A stretch of DNA of 64,000 bases, from NCBI GenBank assembly GCA_013398615.1, contig VZSR01003806.1:2253094-2317093 (forward strand), in the 5' to 3' direction. The DNA comes from Brachypodius melanocephalos (Eukaryota > Chordata > Aves > Passeriformes > Pycnonotidae). Position numbers and translations under genes: made by a program. Of the stretch, positions 14,098-25,345 are shown one piece after another (position 1 is the stretch's first letter; every line of letters begins with the position of its first letter). The notes beneath the pieces are model-generated. The model was not told where the DNA came from, ran no database searches, and saw only the letters and a list, made by a program, of their open reading frames with translations.

Positions 14098-14197
14098 NNN
14101 NNNNNNNNNNNNNNNNNNNNNNNNNNNNNNNNNNNNNNNNNNNNNNNNNNNNNNNNNNNNNNNNNNNNNNNNNNNNNNNNNNNNNNNNNNNNNNNNN
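14098..14197. other. Assembly gap (100 N)
   Basis: Exactly 100 N, a conventional placeholder for a gap of unknown length. The right flank is GC-richer and LTR-like, so the missing sequence is probably repetitive. Frames drawn through it are meaningless. Confidence 0.99.
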
Positions 14198-14757
14198 AGG
14201 GATGAACCATTTATAAATCCATGATTATGCACCGTAACAGTCTGCCAAGGGAGTCATGGACATCTGTTGGCCACAGAAAGAGGAGCAGGAGAGGCACACT
14301 GATAGCACGGCACATGCCCACATCACTGGGGTTAGCTGCTGTGTGGGTCACTACCTCCCCAAGGGACAGTGGTCCTCCCGTCAGGATGACTCCACCTGGT
14401 CTCTCAGGGAGATTGCTAACACTGCTAAACCCGGGGAAACAAAGCTGCAGGCAGGACAGGAAAAGCTGAGTCTCTTGTCTCAGTCCTGAAACCCTGTAAA
14501 CTCAGCACAAAGATTATGCCCAGATACAAACAACACTTTATTTCAGGGATATACAACCAAAAAGCAAACCATATAGCAAGTAATTAATTGTCTTATAATA
14601 ATCAAACCATATAGCAAGTAATTAATTTTCTTATAATACATCTTTGTCTTGCAGCCAAGATATGGACACTATCATTTGTACCTTATAGAGTAAAATCTGG
14701 CTCCATGTTTAAGTGGATTAACAACAACTAAACCTAAAGGAGCAACCCATGCCTACA
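14198..14757 (-). mobile_element. Probable endogenous-retrovirus LTR segment
   Basis: The block next to the gap is GC-richer and contains CpGs, unlike the AT-rich surroundings. Read on the minus strand it has an AATAAA polyadenylation signal (plus-strand TTTATT near 14538-14543), followed by a GTGTTGTTTGTATCTGGG segment, as in an R/U5 junction. A possible LTR start (TGTAGGCATGGG on the minus strand) lies at 14757. The other end is lost in the gap, so no target-site duplication can be checked. A minus-strand piece left of the gap (about 13970-14097) may belong to the same insertion. The assignment to an LTR is inference; the exact family was not recognised. Confidence 0.4.
14565..14638. repeat. 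38-bp tandem duplication (about 2 copies)
   Basis: The unit begins CAAACCATATAGCAAGTAAT. It runs 14565-14602 and repeats from 14603, with one clear substitution (G to T) between copies. It lies inside the putative LTR, where short U3 duplications are common. Confidence 0.85.
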
Positions 14758-15689
14758 GTTTGAAAAATGTTTAAAAATATTATTTCAATATATTTTTAAG
14801 GATTAGTGAAATGAATAGAATTAGGTTAAATATAGCACGCTGAAACTAAAGAAGTTGCAAGAATGTATAACTGAATTCATATCTTGAAAAAGCTGAAATT
14901 CTCAGGGCAAGTTGAGAGGAATAATAACATGATGAAAATGCAGGAAAGAGAATAGAGTGTTTAAAGCTAAATTAATGTATAACCAAAGGTTATGCATGTC
15001 ATGTAGTAATAAATACTGAAAGAATAAAAAAGGTCAGTAGGGCTGTACATGAAAGTCTGAAAATAATTGACGCAGGAAAATAGTCTATCAAAGTTATAAA
15101 ATATCCAGAAAGAACTTAGAATGAACCCTGACTGAGAAAAGTAATATGGAAAATAATAAAAGAAAGAGTCAAAGTGATCTAACATTAGAAGCACCTTTAA
15201 AATATTATACCATTTCTATTTAGTATGAGGTGTGCTTCTTGCAGCAATGAAATCAGCACCTTCATTGCTGCAGCTCAGAAGGAAATAGATGTAAATTATT
15301 TCAAAAGACTAATCATGAATGAAATAATGAATGAAAGATATTTTGAAGACAGTTTTATCTGTGTTCAAGTATGAAAGTATGAAAGCATCAGGATACTACT
15401 TTGACCTCTTTTTTCCTGTTCTGTTCTTCCCTCCACAGTATTTTTAATTAAGATTGAATTAAATTGTTCATTTTTTGAAATATTTTGTTTCAAGTTTGAG
15501 TTCCAGGCAACAGAAAATTGCAAACAGGGACTGTGAACATAAATATAAAAGGGAAATTATCTTCTTCCCCTCAACAGCCCAAGCCTTTCTGATTTCAGCT
15601 CAATGATGGTTAATAAAAAATAAAAAGTTGGAATGAACACTGGGCGTCAAATCTGTACGGAATCTTCACCAATTTCATGTATTGCCAAG
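14758..15689. other. AT-rich spacer, no gene seen
   Basis: Nothing recognisable beyond a hairpin-prone pair of GCAATGAA motifs near 15245 and 15260. No open frame above 75 codons. Confidence 0.55.
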
Positions 15690-16065
15690 GTTACTTTGGC
15701 AACTTCACCAGGCCACCTCTTCCAGTGTTTTCTCATCCTTGTGGTGAAATAATTTTTCTTCTAGCTCCCTGGAACTTACCCTGTTGCAATGTCCATAGCC
15801 TGCTGTTCTTTCATAATGTTCAAGAAGAGTCTGTCTCTGTCCTTTCCTTAAACACGTGTTAGGTAGTTAAAGATAGCATTAGATAATTCCTTAGCCTTCT
15901 CCTTAAGTTGAATGATGTCAACTTCCTTGGCCTCTTTTCATACATGCTCTTTAATCATCTTGGTATTCTTGATTTTCTTGTACAGAGAAATGCAAAACTG
16001 GACATATTTCTTCTCAAGTTGCCTCAGTAGAGCCAAGTAGACAAGAATAACCCTTTGATGAACTG
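15690..16065 (-). mobile_element. Old CR1/CR1-L-like fragment, antisense
   Basis: A diverged CR1-related copy in inverted orientation. Plus-strand landmarks in order are CTCTTCCAGTGTTTTCTCA, the TTACCCTGTTGCAATGT block, AGAAGAGTCTGTCTCTGTCC, CTTTAATCATCTTGGT, and AAACTGGACATATTTCTTCT. The last matches the decayed 'AACTGGACACAGTACTCCA' landmark. It is much more eroded than the CR1 that follows it. The sense-strand 3' end lies near 15690 and the 5' break near 16060. Confidence 0.65.
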
Positions 16066-16102
16066 GCTTCACTTTGTTGATATGGCCCAGAAATCTGATC
16101 CG

Positions 16103-16710
16103 ATCACAGAATTACGAAGTTGGTAAATTTGGGAGGGAATACAAGGGGTCATTTAGTCCAACCTCCCTGCTCAAGCAGGGTCATCCTACAGCACATTCCA
16201 CAGGACTCCACAGCCTCTCTGGGCAATCTGTTCCAGTTCTCAGTCACCCACACAGAAAAGTTCTGCCTCATATTCAGGTGGAACCTCCTGTGCATCAGTT
16301 CCTCCTTGTGTCGTGGCTTATTACTTGGCACCATCGAGCAAAGCCTGGCTCCATTCTCTGACCTCTTTCTTCAGATACAGATAGACATGGTTGATGTCCC
16401 TTCTCAGTCATTGCTTCTTGAGGCTGAACAGACCCAACTTCCTCAGCCTTTTCTCATAAGAGAGATGGTCCAGTCCCTTAATCATCCTTGTAGTCCTCCA
16501 CTGGATCCTCTCCAGGAGCTCCACATCTCTTTTATCCTAAGGAGCCCAAGCTGTGCACAGGAGTCCAGATGTGGCCTCACCAGGGGTGAGCAGAAGGGCA
16601 GGATCACCTCTCTCAAGCTGCTGGCAGTGCTCTCCCTAAAGCACCCCAGGATACTACGAGGGTCCATTGCTGACTCCCATTCAAACTGCAGTCCGCTGTT
16701 CCTCCCTTTT
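16103..16710 (-). mobile_element. CR1 LINE 3' fragment, antisense
   Basis: A well-preserved CR1 3' region in inverted orientation. It starts with the complement of the terminal repeat (ATCACAGAATTACGAAG). It then shows the landmarks GTCCAACCTCCCTGCTCAAG, CCTCTCTGGGCAATCTGTTC, GTTCAGGTGGAACC-like sequence, GAGGCTGAACAGACCCAAC, and GTCCAGATGTGGCCTCACCA. The last lies in the reverse-transcriptase coding end. The 5' side is truncated around 16700. An antisense 208-codon frame (16120-16746, plus strand) lies across it and is a by-product of CR1 composition. Confidence 0.9.
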
Positions 16711-17151
16711 GCTTTGATCTCCAACATTTCTTCAAAAAATGTTTAGGGTGCTACTGGCTAAATTAGTATGCCTGTTGGCAGATATACTCTTCCTCTGCTC
16801 TGTTATCTGATTCCTGTCCCTTTCCAGCAGTCCTTGTTCCTTGAGGAACTGGGGAAAGTCCAGTAAATGGAATGGGGAAGATGGGGCCAGGTCTTTGAGG
16901 TGACAGACTGAAACATTTCTTAGAGTGGAGACCAGGGGTTTTTGAAATTCCTTGAAAGTACTAGAACACCTTCCTTGCAGAGACATGAAAGACAAAAATA
17001 GACTTTTGTGTAAATTTGTCACTTTTTTTTCTTTCTCTCACTCACTTTTTTTTCCCTGAGAAAATCAAGTTATTCTAATTTACATTTTATTAAAATATAC
17101 CTTTTTGAGGTTAAAACCACTTTTGGCCTTCTATGGAGTGTGCGCCAGAAA

Positions 17152-17335
17152 GAAAATGCTTAGGGAAATTCACTCCAAGGTTTAGATTATAAATTATCCT
17201 GTTGTTGTTATGATACTATCATAAGTAAGCTACTTTATTTGAGAAAAATGCTTACAGAAACTCACTTCAAGGTTTAGATTACAAATTATCCTGTTGTTGT
17301 TATGATACCATCATAAGTAAGCTACTTTATTTGAG
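17152..17335. repeat. 92-bp tandem duplication, two copies
   Basis: Copy 1 is 17152-17243 and copy 2 is 17244-17335, with no spacer. By eye there are about seven substitutions and no indels. The second half (from AAGGTTTAGATT onward) is almost identical. Each copy carries a perfect 7-bp inverted repeat, TATGATA/TATCATA, separated by one base in copy 1 (TATGATACTATCATA). In copy 2 the same core reads TATGATACCATCATA, which breaks one pair. Confidence 0.93.
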
Positions 17336-17960
17336 TACTATTGCAAAAATGCTCCTCTCAGGGCCTCAACACATGAGTGTCCAAAAGAGGACTGACACAA
17401 GCATTTCTCTACTTATACACTGTAGGGAAGCCTGTAGCTTCTTGTTTCTCACCTCTGCTTAAAAAACAGAGATGCTTGCAGTCCAGACTAAGTTACTTTT
17501 CTCCTATAAATGTCTTTCTTAGAGATTTTGAATTATGAAATCAGGGAAGCTCAAGAAAAATTTGGAGCACAAGAAAGTTTTTAAAACTAATATTATTCTT
17601 CCTTGCAACAAAAAATCAATGCTGATTTGAGAAGGTGCATTTTCATTTCTTCTCGGTCTTGAATTCTCCAGAAAGATAGACTCAAAATAAGTGAAGCAAA
17701 TTCCTTTCAAAGCTTTTTTTACATTTTTGCAAACATACAGTCATTCTCCAGTCCCCAGTGTGTCACGGAGATCTGTAGTGTCTTTTTGCAAGCAGGGGAA
17801 AAGCATGCTTCCAGAGTAAGCACTCTTGACATCCCAGTTCTTCTCTCATACATTCATGTGGCTTCTCCAGGCACCTTTTCCCTCTTCATGTATCTTTTCC
17901 AGTTTCAAAGACTAAAAGCTAATCAGATCCAGTTCCATGATAAAGTGAACATATGCAATC

Positions 17961-17977
17961 TTTTTTTTTTTTTTTTT
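17961..17977. repeat. Poly-T run, 17 bp
   Basis: Uninterrupted T homopolymer followed by a CTTTTTGCTGTAG segment. It resembles a polypyrimidine-AG acceptor by chance; no exon follows that can be supported. Confidence 0.75.
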
Positions 17978-20900
17978 CTTTTTGCTGTAGGTTTCATTGT
18001 TTTCCTCCATCATGAACCTTTATTGCAAATTCTGACAATGTTTTAAGTTGTCATTTTTTCCTTATACAAGAGCCTTCACTGCTTCTCATACTGGATGTGA
18101 TAGCAGCATTTTTTGTATTTTCTGCTTGTATAGAAGATTGCCTCTTGAAAATGTTATATAAGAGACATATAATTTTGAAAAATATAACTGACAGTTCACT
18201 TATTACATCATCATAAAACACTTTTATTTTTCTCTGAAATCAATTTAGACCAATATGAACAAAGCCAAATTTCATGTCAAGAATCTACTCTTCATGATGT
18301 TTTCTGCTGCTGCAGTGTAGCTGTATGTTAAGAGTGAATGCTGATATTAATGTTAATATGCTCTTCTGGAAAATCATCTCCTTGTTTTTTTGTTCTCTGC
18401 CAGTGTATCCCTGTGTCCTGAAGCCATTTCTATTCCAGTTTGTCTTTTCTTTTTGCCTTTATATTTCTCCACTTCTCTGGAAGGTTTGTTCTTTACCTTC
18501 TAGGCAACCAGTCTTAAAGAATCAATGTGACATATTGTTTTTATCTATCCCATCAAGCTTGCCCTTCTTCCTGCAGTTCTGGCTTTTAAATTAACCCACA
18601 ACTTTTCTCCAGGCTTTTCAATGTTCCTACAAGGCATGTGGAGAAGGCTACTTATAAGCTGCAGGCTGTAGCTGTCTGAGAACTATATGCTAACAAAAAT
18701 TTTAAGACAGTGTTCTCTTTTATTTGTAAAAGATTAGTCAAGTTCTAGTCTCATGACAGTGTAGATCCAACCCTATTACTAGTCTAAACTGAGATCAGAA
18801 TATTTTCCTTTATGTCTTCTTGGTATGGATATTCTGCAGTCATTTAGGTTTTTTGGCTAGATTTAAGCATGCAACTGACAAAGAAAATTTTCAGTATTCC
18901 AAAAGCCTAATAGGAGAAATTCTTTATTTGCTAAAGAGAAAACTGCTATATCCAATCCATACAATGAAAAGATTTTGTATGCTGAACACATGATTTAACT
19001 GTTGGTGCAAAGGAGATGTCTACAGATGCCACAGAAGGGGTTAAGTGCACCCCAAGTTAAAAGATGGACAAGGTGAGTGGGTAATCTGTTGGTGAAAAAG
19101 CACTGGTACAGAGAATTTATTAACACTGGAAACAGTTAAACTGTTGTGTCAATGGGTTCACTAAAAATTCATCATTTCAGCCCTGCATCTGCTCACTCTG
19201 AGTTGAATATTACCATTGAGGTGAAAAAATACTCATAAAGAGGAGTGGGATTCCACAGGACAGAGTGCCACCAGATAAGTGCCTAGGTCTCACACTATTA
19301 GGTTACTTCTTTCATTTCCAGATTCCATTTATAGGACAAAATTCTATAAATGTGTAACCTCATCTTACAAATTCCCTTCTCTTCTCCAAAAATTTTGGGC
19401 ACATTGTCTTGTGTTTTTGTTGATGCACAAGCATATTCACATTAACTTGGTGAAGGAAATATTAATGCTGCAATGAGCAAGCAGTTCATCTCCCCAGCCA
19501 CAAAATAACAGCAGCAAATAAATTATATTTTCCATGGCCCTAAGATATGAAGTCCAATGAAAAAAGCCCCTCCAGGCTCTCTTGAAGGTACTAGAGAATA
19601 CAAAAGAAGCCTGAAAGTTATCAATATTTAAATTAGCAGAATCCAGAGGTGGTTTTTTTATTGTTTTATTTGTTAATATGAGATAGGATAATCAGGGAGA
19701 AAAAATGTCATTGCAAAATTAGAACGAAAATAGCACATTTTAGATCTTGCTTTTTTCCCTCAAAGTGTTTTCTTCATTGAGTTTAATTAAACTCTCCATA
19801 GCCTGATGAGAAAATTTCCAATTAAGTTCTCATAATAAAAGAGTAAACATAAAATAACTGCCTTCATGGGTTAGCACATTTGAAAAGTAAATTCTAATAT
19901 ATTCTAGTAAATTGTAGTTCTGTGAAAGAACTTTGTATGGTTTATTTCAAAGTTGTGTGTTTAAAACTGGTATATTCACATAATTAAACCACTATTCTAG
20001 TGGAAATAAAAATAGACAGTAATAAGATTATATTTTTTATGTTTATAGTTCTCTAATTCTCACAGTATCATTATGCAACCGGTTGGTGATACCAGCAACA
20101 TTTTCCAGATGCAGTAGTTTGCATGAGTTGAAGGGTCAGCCAGCTCTCACTGGATATTTTTTACAAGGAGTGTCAGAGAGGTGGGATAGGAAGTGAAAGA
20201 CTTGAAGGAATGCAGGCAAAAAAATGGTAATATGTTGTTTTTAACCAGGTCAGGCAGCTATAGATTCAATAGCACCCACCCAGCTACTAGAAACCATGAG
20301 ACACTCAGTAGGAATGCTGTGGCCATCCATTGCAGTTATTAGATATCTGTGACCATGGCATTCTGCTTCTGGGAGAGAAAAAAACCCAAAATCATTAAAA
20401 AAAATAAAAAAAGGAAACATTCTGTGATACAGTTAAGATTAGTGTCTGATACTGATGCCAGGAGTCATGACACTTCGAAGAAGATGAAACTTTGAGAAAA
20501 CTCTTTCAGATAGCAGGTAAGCACAGCACCTCAATTGGCTTCAGGAAGTGATAAGAGAAAGAATTTCAGACTTTGATGTTCGTGGAGCACGTGCTGATAT
20601 TTTAATAAAATGCAAGATGACTCCAGATAGGTGGTGCGTTAATGCATCTGCACACCTAACTACCTACATCTAGAAAATCTTCCTGAAAAAACTTAACTAC
20701 CTTGGAAAATGGGAAATACTTCAGCTTTTTCTATAGGTAGAGGAGATTTTACCTGTAGTAGTATTTTCACTCACAGTCATATCATTCTGGTCAGTTCCTA
20801 AGAATAATAATGTGGAAAAGACAGACGACCTTCTGAACCTCACATTCACATAGAGTTCATGTTCACTGACCACAGGCAAGGTATTAATTACCTTTTTGCT

Positions 20901-22577
20901 TTTCTCTTAGTTTTGTTTTTTGTGTTGTGTGTTTTTCTAAGGTATTGAAATGCTATATAATTATAGAACTGTAAGTAATATCATAACAACCTGAACAATG
21001 ACCTACCCTTCCCATGTCCCTTCATTTTTATCTCTAACACTGAGTTCATCCTTTCCAGATTGTGTTCTGTGAGGAAATTGCCAAATATTATGCCAAATGT
21101 AAATACTACAAAATATTAGATGTAAAAGGTTATCTAGTTTCAAATAATATTCAGTGATAGAAATTGGCTATGAAATTATGCTAGGCTTAAACAAATACCT
21201 GAATATTTGCATTTTTAAAAATGTTTGTATCCTGGCTCATAATCCACAGAGTTCTCTGATTAAATGGACATATAACCATTGGATTTATATGGGATTTTAT
21301 AATTGAAAAGTGTTATTTGTTATGATACTGTTGAAACACATTGTCTGTAGAATGACAACTTACTGGAAGTTTTCTAACTAAAGAGCTAACTAAAAGATCT
21401 AATACCATTTGTTAGAAATGAGGCTCATGGTATCAAAAGCAAGGCAGTAAATAAATACCTGTTCTGATATGTACAGCCCTCGCTTTAATGCTACTCTCAG
21501 TATGTAGATGTGTGTCCTACCATACCAAACTATTTACAAGTTTAAAAATAAACAAAAACTTTACTTTATTGTGGTGATTGTTATGGACTTCTGCAACCTT
21601 ATTCCTTACAACTGTAAATTCTTGCTGATATTTGCAGTATTTCTGCTCCTACATAACGTATCTGCAGAGCAAGTCTCAAAAGTGAGGTCTGATGCAAACT
21701 ACTGAAGTTACTAGAGTCACCCATTACTCGAGAGGTTTTTCAAAAAGGTCACAGATTTAAGAAAAAAATACTTAGAGAATAGAAGTTACATCACTGGCTT
21801 GGAAAAGTCACTGAATGTGCACTTCCTTTATGCGAATTTCTAGTCAGTTAACTGCTAATGGAAGTTGATGCAGTTGTTCAGCCATTTCAAATAAACTTTC
21901 TGTCTGAAACACCAATAATTCGACACTATGCCAGAAGGAATGATTTCCATCAAAAAAGAGTTCATTTCCCACTAAACTATCTTACCATTATTATTGGTCC
22001 AACAAACAGTGGATGATGCATCAGAAGTTAATTTCCTCTCAAAGTGTCTTACAAGCTCAATTTTGGAAAAGATCATCAAGTGACCTAGACTTCTTGTCAT
22101 TGGGCTTTTGTAGTTGAATCAAGCCTGGGCCTTGGAGGTGGTTTATGTCTTTGAAGGGAACATCCCAGACATCTCCACCTACTTTACTTTGGTTCACATT
22201 GCCAACTGTCTTGGGACACATGAAATGGATTCTTTTACAACAAAATTAACTTGAAAACCACTTCAGTCACAAGCTTAATCCTGTTTTGAAGCAAATCATC
22301 CTTCAGATAATGAGGATGATCCTAGAATTAGTTCAATGTAGAAACCCCCTTAAATGTGCCAAGACCATCCTTTATTTTGCTCTGCACATCTATACTTGTT
22401 TGCTAGGTCTCTTGGTCGTGTAGGTATAGTCTCATGTAGGATGATAAATTCTTCCTAGCTGAGGCTTTGCAAAGAAACTAGACCAGTGTCTCCTTGCTTT
22501 ATTTATATGATATATATCTGAGTTCTGACTTGTATACATGACCTATATATATCTGACTTGTATATTTGTTTCCTCTG

Positions 22578-22609
22578 AAAAAACAAACAAACAAACAAAC
22601 AAACAAAAA
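22578..22609. repeat. (AAAC)n microsatellite
   Basis: About six consecutive AAAC/ACAA units followed by an A/C-rich tail to about 22649. It accounts for the lysine/glutamine/threonine-rich frame here. Confidence 0.9.
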
Positions 22610-22814
22610 CCCCAACACAAAACCAAAGAAACAAACAACAAAAAAAAAAGAACGCATCAGGATACTTTGGACCAACAACTGTTCTTCAGCTCTCCCATTT
22701 CCAAACAGCAACAAAAAGTTATTCATATGTTATTTTTGATTTAAAAGGCCTAATGCAGTTACAATGTAAGAGGAGAGGATGTTAATGAATTTTGTGATTT
22801 GTACTTTACATTCT

Positions 22815-23211
22815 GGAGTGCTGGGCCTATCTCAGCATTCCCCAGTGTAAAAGTCATGGCAAAGTGGAATAAGTTCAGCAAAGGACCACTGATATTTTGA
22901 AGTAGTTGATATGTAAGTACATGCTGAAAGAGCTGGGACTGTCCTGCCTGGAAAACAAAAGGACAGGATGATCTTATCAAAACAAATACACAACACAGTG
23001 GCTATGCCATTTGAGCATAAGAAAATATGTTTTGTAATGTGAGAGTGGCTGGTTGAACACAGAAGCAGGTTACCCAGAGAGGTATCGAAATCTTCTATAT
23101 TGGAAGTATTAAATCCCTGAGCAAACTGCACGGGGTGACTGTTTTGAGCAGATACATTGAACTAGATGATCTACATAAGTCACTTCCAACCTCAAGCATT
23201 CTGTAATTCTG
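22815..23211 (+). mobile_element. CR1 LINE 3' fragment, sense strand
   Basis: The 3' region of CR1 in sense orientation. Landmarks are AAAGAGCTGGGACTGTCCTG followed by CCTGGAAAAC, then the segment GAACACAGAAGCAGGTTACC, GAACTAGATGATCTACA, CTTCCAACCTCAAGC, and the terminal repeat ATTCTGTAATTCTG at 23198-23211. The 3' end is essentially intact. The 5' end fades near 22815, and an internal stretch (about 22980-23030) appears deleted or scrambled. Confidence 0.85.
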
Positions 23212-24930
23212 GGAAATTAAACAACCTGTAACTTCGTAATGTTAAATGTTTTACCTACACAGTGTTCAGTGCAGCTCAACATTTTAGAGTCTGTGTAACT
23301 GCAGTTCTTTAGGATACATGAAGAGTAGTGAGTTCAAATAAAAAGTTACTAGTCACTGTTTCTCATTTTATCACAAAATTATTTAATATTAAAAATGTGT
23401 TGTCATTATGTTTTTTTCAGGTTTTCTTAACTGCTAATAGTGACCTAGAGATGCACTGTACAAGAGATTATATTAACATAAAATCCTACCTGAGCGGCTT
23501 TTATTTTTCTAGTTTCTCAAATTATGATTGAAATTTTGTAAAACAAAATATCATGTTTGGCCTGGTTGACAACAAAAGCAAGCCTCTAATGCATTAGAAA
23601 GCCTGTAAAAATCTATCCCATTAATAATTTTTTTAAAGTTTAGCTTATATATTACTGCAGGATGTACTTGATAAAAATTCTGACAATTATGTCCCATCTC
23701 TATATCAATGTTTCTTTAAAAATAGAACTAAAAAGTAATTTTTTTCATGAGTGTTCCACTAAATACAGTAATTATTAGATTAAGTAAGCTGAATTGTGTA
23801 GAGTTGTTAACTGGCTAAGATCCAAAATAACTTTTACTGAACTAAAATGAACAATGACTGGCAAGATGTTGGCATCATAGAGTACAGTGAACCAGAATTT
23901 TCTGCAGCACTGAAATGCTGGTAAAACTAAATTTTTCATTATTAGTGTTCATTGCTTATATAATAGTAAAGAATATTTCCAAGGAAAGAAAAAAACTGTA
24001 TAAAATAGAAATAGATAGAAAGAACTTAATTTTTCTTCTAACTTTCTCTGAATCAGACAAATACGATTTGTTAAAAGATTAAAAGAGGCTGTAAACACAA
24101 GGCCTAGTTCATGGAGATGCTTCAGGAGTAATTTGTCATTTGTGTTGGAGGATGCCTTTTCCTAGTGGATTTTGTTCCTAGAATTGTTAACTAATGCACA
24201 CCCAAAGGTTCATCTTAAGTAACTGATGTATCCAGGAATGAGCCAGTACAGTAGTTTCCACCAGGAGGCTGAAACAAAACAATATTTCTGTCTTAGTCTC
24301 TATCTTTTAATTGTGAACACAGTAAACTTAGCATGTCTTCTAAATTGCAAAAACCTATGCTTTCTGGAGATGCATTTTCTGTAATGTGACAGGTAGGAGA
24401 TTTCTGGTAGATTTTGACTGGTAAGTACTTATTTGTATATAATTTAATGCATATAAGAGGTATAGGTGACCTTCATGGTCCATCTATTCATAAATTAGAG
24501 AGAGCATGGTCAGATTTCTGTCCATACCTCCACCATATTCATGCCCCAAAGATAAAGGAAACTAAGTTGTTTCCATGACCATGTCACTTCTAGTGTACCT
24601 GTTGACCCTGACAGCAATATTTTCTCTTACCACAGCATCTGTGTAGGTTAGAGATCGTAGCAGCAGATTAGAGAGGTCTGAGCTGACCACTTCATAACTA
24701 GCTATCACTAATATTGTGCATAAAGCAAGACAGAACTTTCAAATAAAAAGACATTTGGTGACTGATTCATTGATCAGTCATATAATCAATTGGCCCTTAC
24801 ATGTCAATATAAATGTCACTAAAGTTGTATCATCATCAGTGAGGTTGGGTTTTCTAAGCTTTCACCTTAACCTTCCCTTTGTTACATCACTAACAGAAAT
24901 TATTGGTGAGAATAAAATTGATAAAGTAAT
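23212..24930. other. AT-rich spacer, no gene seen
   Basis: Nothing recognised. The longest frame is 72 codons. Confidence 0.55.
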
Positions 24931-25345
24931 TTGATGGGACCTCAGGAGATCATCTGGATCAACCCCACTGTTCAGCCAGGACCACCTAGAGCCAGTTGCC
25001 CAAGACCCTGTCCAAATGACTTCTGAGTATTTCCAAGGAGAGAGAGCACACAATCTCTCTGGGGCAATCTGTGGTACTGCTCAGTTACCCTCACAGTGAG
25101 AAGTGTACCCTGGTGTTCAGATGGAACCTCCCGTGTTTCACTTTGTGCCCTTTGGCTCCAGATCTGTCACTGGGCATCACTGAAAACAGCCTAGCTTGAT
25201 TTTTCTTAGCATCCTCCCTTCAAGCAGCTATATACATTGATAAGATCCATGTCTGAGACTTCTCTTCCCTAGGCTGAACAATCACAGGTGTCTCATCTCT
25301 TCCTCATAGAAGAGAGACATCAGATCCATGTCTGGAATAAAGCTG
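24931..25345 (-). mobile_element. CR1 LINE 3' fragment, antisense
   Basis: An inverted CR1 copy. Plus-strand landmarks are TGGGACCTCAGGAGATCATC, CCAGTTGCCCAAGACCCTGT, CACAATCTCTCTGGGGCAA, GTTCAGATGGAACCTCCCGT, TTGATAAGATCCATGTCTGA, and CTAGGCTGAACAATCACAG. The terminal 8-bp repeats were lost at the left edge. The element stops around 25345. Confidence 0.88.

Larger units (their letters stand above)
16711..22814. other. AT-rich spacer with a 92-bp duplication, no gene seen
   Basis: Apart from the tandem duplication at 17152-17335, a poly-T run and an (AAAC)n microsatellite, no feature is supported. All open frames are under 100 codons. Several are serine/phenylalanine/leucine-rich translations of T-rich DNA (e.g. 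17786-18046, 18325-18594), not recognisable proteins. Confidence 0.55.

Noticed and set aside
16120..16746. 208-codon plus-strand open frame, the longest uninterrupted frame in the window
   Set aside because: It lies almost entirely antisense to a CR1 element. The translation mirrors CR1 3' sequence and has no domain of its own.
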